64,000 nt of DNA from Paenibacillus amylolyticus (GTDB taxonomy: Bacteria; Bacillota; Bacilli; Paenibacillales; Paenibacillaceae), in assembly GCF_001570725.1 (NCBI RefSeq), contig NZ_BCNV01000001.1:2976001-3040000 (forward strand), in the 5' to 3' direction. Position 1 is the stretch's first letter; every line of letters starts with the position of its first letter. The notes beneath the pieces are model-generated. The model saw nothing but the letters and a program-made list of their open reading frames with translations. It was not told the DNA's origin and did not search any database. Position numbers and translations under genes: made by a program. Of the stretch, positions 16,998 to 24,449 are shown in pieces.

Positions 16998-17027
16998 GCA
17001 GCGGGCAGGCTTATGCCTGTCCTCTGC
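16998..17027 (-). terminator. Hairpin after ackA
   Basis: GCAGCGGGCAGGC (16998-17010) pairs with GCCTGTCCTCTGC (17015-17027) with two imperfections. The U tract on the minus strand is short (ATTTTC). It lies between ackA and asnS and may end the hbd-ackA transcript. Confidence 0.5.
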
Positions 17028-17063
17028 ACTTCCTTGTCATTCTATATTTACTTTACAGTTAGA

Positions 17064-18269
17064 TTACTGAGAATTCAATACGATTCGGTGTGTATCGCGT
17101 GCAATAACCAATTCTTCGTTTGTTGGCACAACGAGAACTTCCACTTTGGAATTTGCTGTTGTGATCCGGCGTGGTTCGCCAGAACGAATGGCATTCAGCG
17201 CTTCATCCAGTTCAACACCCAGATAAGTGAGCTGCTCACATACTTTTTGGCGAAGAACAACGGAGTTCTCACCTACACCAGCCGTAAATACAATCACGTC
17301 TACACCATTCATTGCAGCTGCATATGAACCGATGTATTTACGCAAACGGTATTCGTACATTTCAAAAGCAAGCGTGGAGTTGGCATCGCCATTCTCCATA
17401 CCTTCCGTAATCTCACGCATGTCACTGCTGATTCCGGAGATTGCAAGCAATCCACTGTGTTTATTCAACATGGAGTTCACTTCGCTTACGCTCAGTTCTT
17501 CCTTGTTCATTACATAAGGTACGATAGCTGGGTCAAGGTCACCAGAACGTGTTCCCATCATCAGACCTTCAAGCGGAGTCATACCCATCGAAGTATCCAC
17601 AGATACGCCACCTTTAACTGCTGTTACACTACCACCGTTACCCACGTGACAAGTGATGATTTTCAGATCTTCCACTGGACGATCCAGATACTCGGCAGCT
17701 GCCTTGCTTACGTAATCATGGGAAGTACCATGCGCGCCGTAGCGACGTACTTTATATTTTTTGTAAAGTACACGAGGAATAGCATACAGATATGCTTTTT
17801 CCGGCATCGTTTGATGGAACGCCGTATCGAAGACCATAACCTGTGGAACTCCAGGCATATTAGCTTCAGCCGCACGAATCCCCATCATTGCTGCAGGGTT
17901 GTGGAGTGGAGCCAAGTCGAACAAACGACGAATTTCAGCTTTGGCAGCATCATCTACCAATGCAGATTCTTTAAATGCTTCACCACCGTGAACAACACGG
18001 TGTCCAACAGCTTGAATTTCACTTACGGAATCCAACACACCGTTTTCTTTGTCAGTCAAAATATCGATGACTTTACGGATTGCTGTTGTATGTTCCAGAA
18101 TTTCGCTAACTTCTGTAACATCCTCACGGCCTGTCGGTTTGTGCGTCAGAATGGAGGAATCCATTCCGATCCGCTCTACCAGACCTTTAGCCAGTACAGA
18201 TTCGTCAGTCATATTATACAGTTGATATTTGAGCGAGGAACTCCCCGCATTAATTACGAGTACTTTCAC
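17064..18269 (-). CDS. ackA: Acetate kinase
   Basis: This 401-residue enzyme converts acetate and ATP to acetyl phosphate and ADP, normally running toward ATP in overflow metabolism. The ASKHA-fold motifs are VINAGSSSLKYQ at the N-terminus, GAHGTSHDYVS, and TCHVGNGGSVTAV. Its start overlaps the end of the upstream dehydrogenase gene by 4 nt (ATGA), so the two are coupled. No phosphotransacetylase gene is adjacent. Confidence 0.96.
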   Translation of the reverse strand: MKVLVINAGSSSLKYQLYNMTDESVLAKGLVERIGMDSSILTHKPTGREDVTEVSEILEHTTAIRKVIDILTDKENGVLDSVSEIQAVGHRVVHGGEAFKESALVDDAAKAEIRRLFDLAPLHNPAAMMGIRAAEANMPGVPQVMVFDTAFHQTMPEKAYLYAIPRVLYKKYKVRRYGAHGTSHDYVSKAAAEYLDRPVEDLKIITCHVGNGGSVTAVKGGVSVDTSMGMTPLEGLMMGTRSGDLDPAIVPYVMNKEELSVSEVNSMLNKHSGLLAISGISSDMREITEGMENGDANSTLAFEMYEYRLRKYIGSYAAAMNGVDVIVFTAGVGENSVVLRQKVCEQLTYLGVELDEALNAIRSGEPRRITTANSKVEVLVVPTNEELVIARDTHRIVLNSQ

Positions 18270-19138
18270 AGTCGGTCACCATCCTTGTCGTACTTGAAGA
18301 ATCCTTCGCCTGTTTTAACACCCAGGTGTCCTGCACGCACCATTTTCTTCAGGACTGTAGAAGGACGATATTTCAATTCTCCGAATTCACGGAACATTCT
18401 TTCGAGTGCAGCTTCAACAGAATCCAATCCGAAACGATCAGCCATTTCGAGTGGTCCATGTTGGAAGTTGTATCCGATACGCATTGCATCATCGATATCT
18501 TCAGCAGATGCAACACCTTCTTGCAATACATGCAATGCTTCGTTAATCAGCAGGCAGATCAGACGGGAAGTTACGAATCCAGGGGATTCATAGATCATGA
18601 CTCCTTTTTTGTCCGCTACTTCTTCTACGAAACGTCTGGTCTCTTCGAATGTGGTATCCGAAGTTTTTAGTCCACGAATAATCTCTACAAGATCAACCCG
18701 GGATACCGGGTGAATAAAGTGCATACCAATAACACGCTCTGGGTATTTGGTCGAGCTTGCAAGCTCGGTCAAACTCAGCGTGGATGTGTTACTTGCCAGA
18801 ATGACATTGCTTGGGCAAACTTGGTCCAGTTGGCTGAATACTGCTTTTTTCGCATCCAGATCCTCTGAAATCGTCTCAATGACCATGTCGCAAGTTCCAA
18901 GTTCAGCCAAATGAGCTACCTTGGTAATACGGGAAAGAATCAATTTCTTCTCCGCTTTTGTAATCGCCCATTTCTCCAGTTGTTTATCCAGGTTCGTTTC
19001 AATCATGTCATATGCATGATCCAGCTTTTGTGTTGTATGCTCCACGAGAAGCACATCAAGTCCTTTGGCTGCGAGCATCTGGGAAATACCTTGTCCCATC
19101 GTACCGCCGCCGACAACTCCTATTTTTTTGAAAAACAT
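18266..19138 (-). CDS. hbd: 3-hydroxyacyl-CoA (3-hydroxybutyryl-CoA) dehydrogenase
   Basis: This NAD-dependent dehydrogenase of 290 residues has the Rossmann motif GVVGGGTMGQGI at residue 7 onward and family motifs ILASNTSTLSLTELA, GMHFIHPVSRVDLVEII and GFVTSRL. It oxidises (S)-3-hydroxyacyl-CoA or reduces acetoacetyl-CoA. The single-domain length fits Hbd/MmgB and not the multidomain FadB type. Coupling to ackA suggests a link between acyl-CoA turnover and acetate formation. No thiolase or crotonase is nearby, so the exact substrate is uncertain. Confidence 0.87.
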   Translation of the reverse strand: MFFKKIGVVGGGTMGQGISQMLAAKGLDVLLVEHTTQKLDHAYDMIETNLDKQLEKWAITKAEKKLILSRITKVAHLAELGTCDMVIETISEDLDAKKAVFSQLDQVCPSNVILASNTSTLSLTELASSTKYPERVIGMHFIHPVSRVDLVEIIRGLKTSDTTFEETRRFVEEVADKKGVMIYESPGFVTSRLICLLINEALHVLQEGVASAEDIDDAMRIGYNFQHGPLEMADRFGLDSVEAALERMFREFGELKYRPSTVLKKMVRAGHLGVKTGEGFFKYDKDGDRL

Positions 19139-19246
19139 GGTTCTGCTCCATCCTTTCGGTTCTCTATTTCTCTATTGTACCCTGTTCGCCGAAAATTACA
19201 AATTTCGACCCAACATATAATAATATCTTAGCACGAGTGAAATGTA

Positions 19247-19280
19247 AAAAAAAATAACCAGCATAAATAAATTATGCTGG
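19247..19280 (-). terminator. Terminator of the FtsH-like protease gene
   Basis: CCAGCATA (19258-19265) pairs with TATGCTGG (19273-19280). On the minus strand it runs into a long U tract. The right arm overlaps the last codons of the gene. Confidence 0.85.
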
Positions 19281-20774
19281 TAAAAGGGCACTGTCACGAA
19301 ATTGACAACGAAATTGCTCGCCAGACAATACTTCCTCACGAATCAGGCTGTCGAGGGAATTGTCGAAAATTGTCCGTTGTTCTTCAAGCAACCTTTTTGT
19401 CTGCTCCATAAGTTCTTGCAAAATCAATTTATTCTCCCGCATGAGCTCCTCCGTTGTGACCATATCCATGTTCACAATACCAAGTGATGTCAATCCGGAA
19501 GCCATCATCGTCTGCACCACATTGGTCGCCTGATCAAAGTCATTGCGTGACCCAGTTGAACGTCCACCGTAGTACATTTCCTCTGCAGCCGCTCCTCCGA
19601 GTGCAATCATGATCTGCTCTTCCAGAAAGCGCTTCGTATAGAGGAACTGTTCCTGCTGCGGGTTATGACGTACATATCCCAGTGCCTGCCCACGCGGACT
19701 GAGTGCCACCTGGCTTACACTGCCTGGACGAACGAGTTCAGCCATAATGGCATGTCCCAACTCATGGATGGCAACTCTTTTCTTCTCTTCCACACTGGAT
19801 TCACGGTCTGTCTTCTCACCCATCATGACTTTATCAATAGCCAGGGACAAGTGCCGCTGTTCAATGTTTAACAACCCGTCCCGCATGGCGTATATTGCCG
19901 CTTCGTTCATAACACTTTCGAGCTGTGCACCGGAGAATCCATACGATTCTTCCGCTGTTTTCTCAAGGCTGACCCCTTCCAACAGAGGTTTATTGACTGC
20001 ATGCAGCTCCAGTATGTGTTTTCTGCCTTTCTTATCTGGCAAGTCCACCTGAATATGACGGTCAAAACGTCCTGGACGTGTCAGAGCGCTATCCAGCATT
20101 TCTTTGCGGTTCGTTGCAGCGATAACTAAGATTCTTGGCGTATCGGAAGAATAGATTCCGTCCATTTCCGTCAAGAGCTGATTCAACGTCTGATCATACT
20201 CACGCTGTTGACCGCCTTCACGTTTCCCCCCGATAACATCGATCTCATCGATAAATATAATGGCGTTTTCCTTATTTTCCTTGGTCGCACGGGTTCTCGC
20301 GTCCTTGAACAAATCCCGAATTCTGCTGGCACCCACACCAACATACATTTCCACGAACTCACTACCTGATGCTGCTACGAAAACAGAATCCGTGTAATGG
20401 GCAGCAGCCTTGGCCATCAACGTTTTCCCTGTCCCTGGAGGGCCAGTCAGCAAGATGCCTTTTAACGGGCGAATCCCGAACTTCCGGATTTCTTCATGTT
20501 TAATGAGAAAGTCAAGTGCTTCACGCAATTCCTGCTTGGCACTGTCCTGTCCTCCAATTTCTTCAAATGTAAGTTTTGAAGGTCCTTTTTTCTTGCGTTT
20601 TCGTTCTTGTGCAGCACCTACGGTAATCCCTCCGCGCATTTGCATCATGAAGAGTAACGCTCCGACAAGCACCGCTGCAATCAGAATCGGAACAATATTA
20701 ACACCAGTAAAAGCAAGGAAAATAATCAACACGGGAAAAAATCCGATGGCAACTTCTTTTGTCCACTTAGGCAT
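19272..20774 (-). CDS. FtsH-like AAA+ membrane metalloprotease, short form
   Basis: The protein has 500 residues. Two N-terminal hydrophobic helices (about 8-25 and 27-46) are separated by only a few residues, so the extracytoplasmic domain of normal FtsH is missing. The AAA+ domain has Walker A GPPGTGKT (111-118), Walker B IIFIDEID (172-179), the pore motif MYVGVGA and arginine-finger region TRPGRFDRH. The M41 protease domain has the zinc site HELGH (337-341) and the third ligand Asp412 (NDFDQAT). Catalytic residues are therefore intact and it should degrade membrane or cytosolic proteins. It overlaps the upstream membrane-protein gene by 8 nt. It is likely a paralogue of housekeeping FtsH. 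Confidence 0.85.
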   Translation of the reverse strand: MPKWTKEVAIGFFPVLIIFLAFTGVNIVPILIAAVLVGALLFMMQMRGGITVGAAQERKRKKKGPSKLTFEEIGGQDSAKQELREALDFLIKHEEIRKFGIRPLKGILLTGPPGTGKTLMAKAAAHYTDSVFVAASGSEFVEMYVGVGASRIRDLFKDARTRATKENKENAIIFIDEIDVIGGKREGGQQREYDQTLNQLLTEMDGIYSSDTPRILVIAATNRKEMLDSALTRPGRFDRHIQVDLPDKKGRKHILELHAVNKPLLEGVSLEKTAEESYGFSGAQLESVMNEAAIYAMRDGLLNIEQRHLSLAIDKVMMGEKTDRESSVEEKKRVAIHELGHAIMAELVRPGSVSQVALSPRGQALGYVRHNPQQEQFLYTKRFLEEQIMIALGGAAAEEMYYGGRSTGSRNDFDQATNVVQTMMASGLTSLGIVNMDMVTTEELMRENKLILQELMEQTKRLLEEQRTIFDNSLDSLIREEVLSGEQFRCQFRDSALLPA

Positions 20775-21294
20775 TAGGCCACACTCCTATCTGACCGGGC
20801 ACACGCGGCAGAATAATAAACTTGCTGGCATCTCCGTCTCTGAGACTGACATATACATTGTTGTCATCCATCGCTGTATTTACCTTAATTCCATTTGTCG
20901 CCATCTTGGACAACGTCGGTGTAATCTCGGTGTATTGCTTGTTCTCCATCGCCTGAGCTACGGTAAACATCGCATCCCCCCACCAACTCTCCAGTGCTTC
21001 ACTGGAATGATCCACGACATCCAACTTAAGTGAACGTGTTCCAATCAGGGTCTGTCCTTCTTTGTGAATATATTGTACCAGTCTGCCCAAATCAACATCG
21101 GGTTGCAGATCCAGTTTCAATTGTACGTCATTGCGGTTAATAGTTAATTGAACGTCATTGACTCCATCGTACTGGGTAACCATCTTTTCAATCGGATTCT
21201 GCATAGCCACCTGACGATACACAAACCAACCTCCAAACAACACAACGGCTGAAATGACGGCAGTTAAAGCAATAGGCAATACTTTTAGCTTCAA
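20767..21294 (-). CDS. Membrane-anchored protein coupled to the FtsH-like protease
   Basis: The protein has 175 residues: one N-terminal transmembrane segment (VLPIALTAVISAVVLFGGWFVY, in parts) and a soluble domain of about 145 residues, probably outside the membrane. The soluble part alternates hydrophobic and polar residues (DVQLTINRNDVQLKLDLQ), suggesting beta structure, followed by a helical middle. I do not recognise a family. The gene overlaps the protease gene by 8 nt, so the two are translated together. It could be an adaptor or regulator of that protease; this is inference. Confidence 0.7.
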   Translation of the reverse strand: MKLKVLPIALTAVISAVVLFGGWFVYRQVAMQNPIEKMVTQYDGVNDVQLTINRNDVQLKLDLQPDVDLGRLVQYIHKEGQTLIGTRSLKLDVVDHSSEALESWWGDAMFTVAQAMENKQYTEITPTLSKMATNGIKVNTAMDDNNVYVSLRDGDASKFIILPRVPGQIGVWPNA

Positions 21295-21716
21295 GTGAAT
21301 TACCCCTCCCAGATATTGGCCTAACCTACTGGCTTATTGGTATAATACGAATATGTGCACATAGACTCCTGCGAATATTTCGACAGGATTATTTGTTTGC
21401 AATGTAACTTTGAGTACATATCTGAGTATATCACATCGTATATACAATTTCGAAGGCGAAAATATGAATAAATTATTAATTTTAACTATTTAAATCTTTT
21501 TCATAACTCAGTAGAAATAGATTTTTGAAACTAGATATAGACAAATTGAATCGTTTTGATCTATATCTACCCTTGATTGAAGCAGCTAAAGGTATTATGA
21601 AATTGATTTATTTAAATCAAATATGTTTACAGACAACACAAAGAACCGGTTCAGTCGGATATCCGTCTGCCGGTTCTTTCTAATCATTGATTCATTAGCT
21701 AATCACTCTGTGTGTT
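21295..21716. other. 422-bp AT-rich intergenic region
   Basis: It lies between two minus-strand genes and no credible gene is visible. It contains an AT-rich inverted repeat (TAGATATAG 21532-21540 with CTATATCTA 21561-21569) and the terminator at 21640-21679. The part near 21300-21400 probably carries the promoter of the membrane-protein/protease pair. Confidence 0.4.
21640..21679 (-). terminator. Terminator after tseB
   Basis: AAAGAACCGG (21640-21649) pairs with CCGGTTCTTT (21670-21679); the interior also pairs around a CGGATATCCG core. It lies about 40 bp after the tseB stop. Confidence 0.85.
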
Positions 21717-22247
21717 CTAGCTATTCGGAAGAGTATAGACCAGGTCCACCTGTTCTCCATTGCTAAATCGATAAAAGCGATAGTGGTTATGCGTGCCGTC
21801 CTTATAATATACTTGCCACACATATATCCCATTCACAACTCCGGGCATGATTCGCTTAATCTCACCGGCAGGAACTTCAGAACTGAAGCGATTGCGTATT
21901 TGCGTTTCGGACATGCCGTTCTGCAGCAGCTCGCTGTGTATAGCGTTTGCCCCTGTAGCAGGTTGATTGTTTGCGTCGAATTTAACCCAGACCATCACAT
22001 CCTGGTTATCCTTGTTTTTGCCGATCAGGGTCCAGTAGATGTTGTCAGAGCCTTCTTTATCTCCCCAGATGTACTTTCGCAATTCATCATAGGATGTAAT
22101 GCCAAGCTGCTCCTGAGCTGCCTGTATGGCGAGCGCTTCTTCCTTGCGCTGGTCCTGCGTGACATAGACGTAATAACGCTGAAGTCCAAACAGAATCAGA
22201 GCCAGTGCAAGCAGCGAAATCCATATCCACTTCTTTTTTTTCTTCAA
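21717..22247 (-). CDS. ypmB: TseB/YpmB-like cell-wall elongation regulator
   Basis: The protein has 176 residues, with a Lys-rich start, one transmembrane segment (WIWISLLALALILFGLQRYYVYV, in parts) and an extracytoplasmic domain. Its N-terminal position, length and repeats of the DNIYWTLIGKNKD type match the DUF5590 family. B. subtilis YpmB (TseB) sits between dinG and asnS as here and controls the peptidoglycan elongation enzyme PBP2A. It is likely anchored in the membrane facing the wall. Confidence 0.75.
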   Translation of the reverse strand: MKKKKKWIWISLLALALILFGLQRYYVYVTQDQRKEEALAIQAAQEQLGITSYDELRKYIWGDKEGSDNIYWTLIGKNKDNQDVMVWVKFDANNQPATGANAIHSELLQNGMSETQIRNRFSSEVPAGEIKRIMPGVVNGIYVWQVYYKDGTHNHYRFYRFSNGEQVDLVYTLPNS

Positions 22248-22286
22248 AAGCCGAACTTCCTTTCCCTATGATGCGCTGTCCTGCAA

Positions 22287-23591
22287 TTAACGAGCAAGCA
22301 GACCATCAAATGCCAATTGAGACTCACGCAAAATGCGCTCTTCATCCATCGTCAGACATTCGCCATGTTTAACCACTTGTTTTCCGTCTACCCATACGTG
22401 CTCCACATCTTTGGCAGAAGCCGAGTAGATCGTATGCGAGATCAGGTCTGTATGTGGATAGAAATGTGCCTGTTCAATGTCCAGAGCGATAAAATCAGCC
22501 TTCATGCCTACCTTGAGCGCTCCGGTATTGTTCAAGAAAATGGATTTGGCGCCATATGATGTTCCAAGTAATAACGCTTCGCCTGCTGGTACTGCAGTCG
22601 GGTCACCGGACACGCCTTTGTGAATCAATGCAGCCAGTCTCATTTCCTCGAACATATCCAGGTTGTTGTTGCTTGCCGGTCCGTCTGTTCCGAGTGACAC
22701 GGTAACTCCTGCTTTCAGCAAAGCAGGTACACGAGCAACACCGGAAGCCAGTTTCAGGTTACTACCCGGGTTATGGGACACAGCTACATCGTGACGGGCC
22801 AGAATTTCAATCTCTTCGTCATTCAGATGCACCGCATGTGCAACCAGGGATGGACGGGAGAAAAAGCCCAGTTTCTCCAGATGTGCCACAGGACGCAATC
22901 CATAATCAGCCACGTTCTGCTCGACTTCACGAAGCGTTTCCGACATATGTGTATGAAGGGGAAGGTTTAGATCGTTCGCGACCTGTACAAGCTTCTCTAT
23001 GTAGTCTGGAGGGCATGTATATGGGGCGTGTGGCGAGATTACGGTTGTAATGCGACCATCGGCCTGTCCATTCCACTCACGCGCAAACGCAGCCGACTCC
23101 TCCAGTTTCCGCAATTGTTCTTCTTCCGAACACAGACCAATTACACCGCGTGCCAGTGCTGCTCTCACACCGGATTGTTCCACAACTTTGGCAACCTGAT
23201 CCATATGGTCATACATGTCCAGAAAAGCTGTAGTTCCGCCTTTCAACATTTCAAGCACCGACAGTGAAGTTCCCCAGTATACATCTTCTGAAGTCATTTT
23301 CGCTTCCATTGGCCACATTTTTTCCTGCAACCATACTTGTAACGCAAGATCGTCTCCATGACCTCTGAGCAGCGACATTGCTGCATGACCATGCGTATTG
23401 ATCAGACCCGGCAGGAAGAACAGTCCTTTTCCATCCACTTTGGTACAGTTTTCGTCTCCATCCGGCAATGTCTCACCAATATGCACAATCTTGTCATTCT
23501 CAACAACCATGTAACCTTGAATCACATTCCATGTTGCGCCTTCATTAACGGCAAATTTGCCGTTGTGAATTACCCATCTATTTGTTGTCAT
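22287..23591 (-). CDS. mtaD: Amidohydrolase, S-adenosylhomocysteine/methylthioadenosine deaminase type
   Basis: This amidohydrolase-superfamily enzyme has 434 residues. Metal ligands are visible in LINTHGHAAMSLLRG (HxH), LHTHMSET, AHAVHLND and LGTDGPASNNNLDMFEEM. The last motif is typical of MtaD/SsnA/TrzN-type nucleoside or triazine deaminases. It probably deaminates methylthioadenosine or S-adenosylhomocysteine, which fits the salvage genes elsewhere in the window, but guanine or other substrates are possible. I chose the ATG at 23591, which overlaps the rex end by 14 nt and has GAGGAAG upstream. The upstream in-frame extension runs into rex and lacks a start signal. Confidence 0.75.
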   Translation of the reverse strand: MTTNRWVIHNGKFAVNEGATWNVIQGYMVVENDKIVHIGETLPDGDENCTKVDGKGLFFLPGLINTHGHAAMSLLRGHGDDLALQVWLQEKMWPMEAKMTSEDVYWGTSLSVLEMLKGGTTAFLDMYDHMDQVAKVVEQSGVRAALARGVIGLCSEEEQLRKLEESAAFAREWNGQADGRITTVISPHAPYTCPPDYIEKLVQVANDLNLPLHTHMSETLREVEQNVADYGLRPVAHLEKLGFFSRPSLVAHAVHLNDEEIEILARHDVAVSHNPGSNLKLASGVARVPALLKAGVTVSLGTDGPASNNNLDMFEEMRLAALIHKGVSGDPTAVPAGEALLLGTSYGAKSIFLNNTGALKVGMKADFIALDIEQAHFYPHTDLISHTIYSASAKDVEHVWVDGKQVVKHGECLTMDEERILRESQLAFDGLLAR

Positions 23592-24231
23592 CTTCCTCGT
23601 CGTCCTTTCCAGTCTCCAAGTAATAGGCCAAACTAAGCAGATCCGTCGTAAAGTCTGCATGATGAATGCGGATATGCGGCGGTGTTTTTAGAATTGTTGG
23701 TGCAAAATTCAGGATCGCTTCAATTCCCGATTCAATAAGCTGATCGGCTACATTTTGGGCTTCCGTATCCGGAACCGTGATAATTCCGATGCGAATGTTA
23801 TCCGTTTTCACCGCTTCCGTCAATTCATTCATTGGTTTTACCGTCAAACTGTTGATTTGACTACCAATCTTCGGTCCGTATGCATCGAATACAGCCACAA
23901 TCTTCATGTTGTCTTTCAGATAAGCGTTGTAGTTGGATAAGGCCTGTCCGAGATTACCCGCTCCCACCAGAGCCACATTAATTTGCTGATCGATTTTGAG
24001 GATGTGACGAATTTTCTCAATCAAGTAGGAAACATCATAGCCGATCCCTTTTCGACCAAAATCACCGAAGTAAGCCAGGTCTTTACGAATTTGGGCCGGA
24101 TTCAGATCCAGCCTCTGTCCAAGCTCTTGAGAAGACACCGTAGCTACCTCACGCTGATGCAACTCGCTCAAATAGCGCAAGTATACAGGCAGACGTCGTA
24201 CCACCGCTTCCGAAATTTTATCTGATTTCAT
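23578..24231 (-). CDS. rex: Redox-sensing transcriptional repressor Rex
   Basis: This 217-residue protein has an N-terminal winged helix (about 10-80, KISEAVVRRLPVYLRYLSEL) and a Rossmann domain with the NAD(H) motif GAGNLGQALSNY. Rex senses the NADH/NAD+ ratio and represses fermentation and respiratory genes until NADH rises. Length and domain order are standard. GGGGGAGCAAGA precedes the ATG. It is encoded just upstream of the deaminase on the same strand. Confidence 0.96.
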   Translation of the reverse strand: MKSDKISEAVVRRLPVYLRYLSELHQREVATVSSQELGQRLDLNPAQIRKDLAYFGDFGRKGIGYDVSYLIEKIRHILKIDQQINVALVGAGNLGQALSNYNAYLKDNMKIVAVFDAYGPKIGSQINSLTVKPMNELTEAVKTDNIRIGIITVPDTEAQNVADQLIESGIEAILNFAPTILKTPPHIRIHHADFTTDLLSLAYYLETGKDDEEDDNK

Positions 24232-24279
24232 TCTTGCTCCCCCTTACCAAGCCCACGATAAAATAATAGATGAAAAGAT

Positions 24280-24331
24280 GAGCATTCTGTATAAATTCAA
24301 AGATAGAAGTGACTTTTTATACAGAATGCTC
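24280..24331 (-). terminator. Terminator after dinG
   Basis: A perfect 16-bp inverted repeat (24280-24295 with 24316-24331; arm GAGCATTCTGTATAAA) surrounds a 20-nt loop. On the minus strand it is followed by ATCTTTTC. It lies between dinG and rex. Confidence 0.8.
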
Positions 24332-24449
24332 CTTGTAATTTAGGTTATAAGTTCTTACGTGCAACTGCTTTATTCGCAAACGGAAAGATCTCATAAAGTT
24401 TAACGCCAAACTGCAGCGTCATGCAATGATATTACGAACAAAACAACCA

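Noticed and set aside
17457..18593. Plus-strand frame of 378 codons antisense to ackA and hbd
   Set aside because: No Shine-Dalgarno, low-complexity Cys/His/Phe-rich protein, and it lies opposite two well-supported enzymes.
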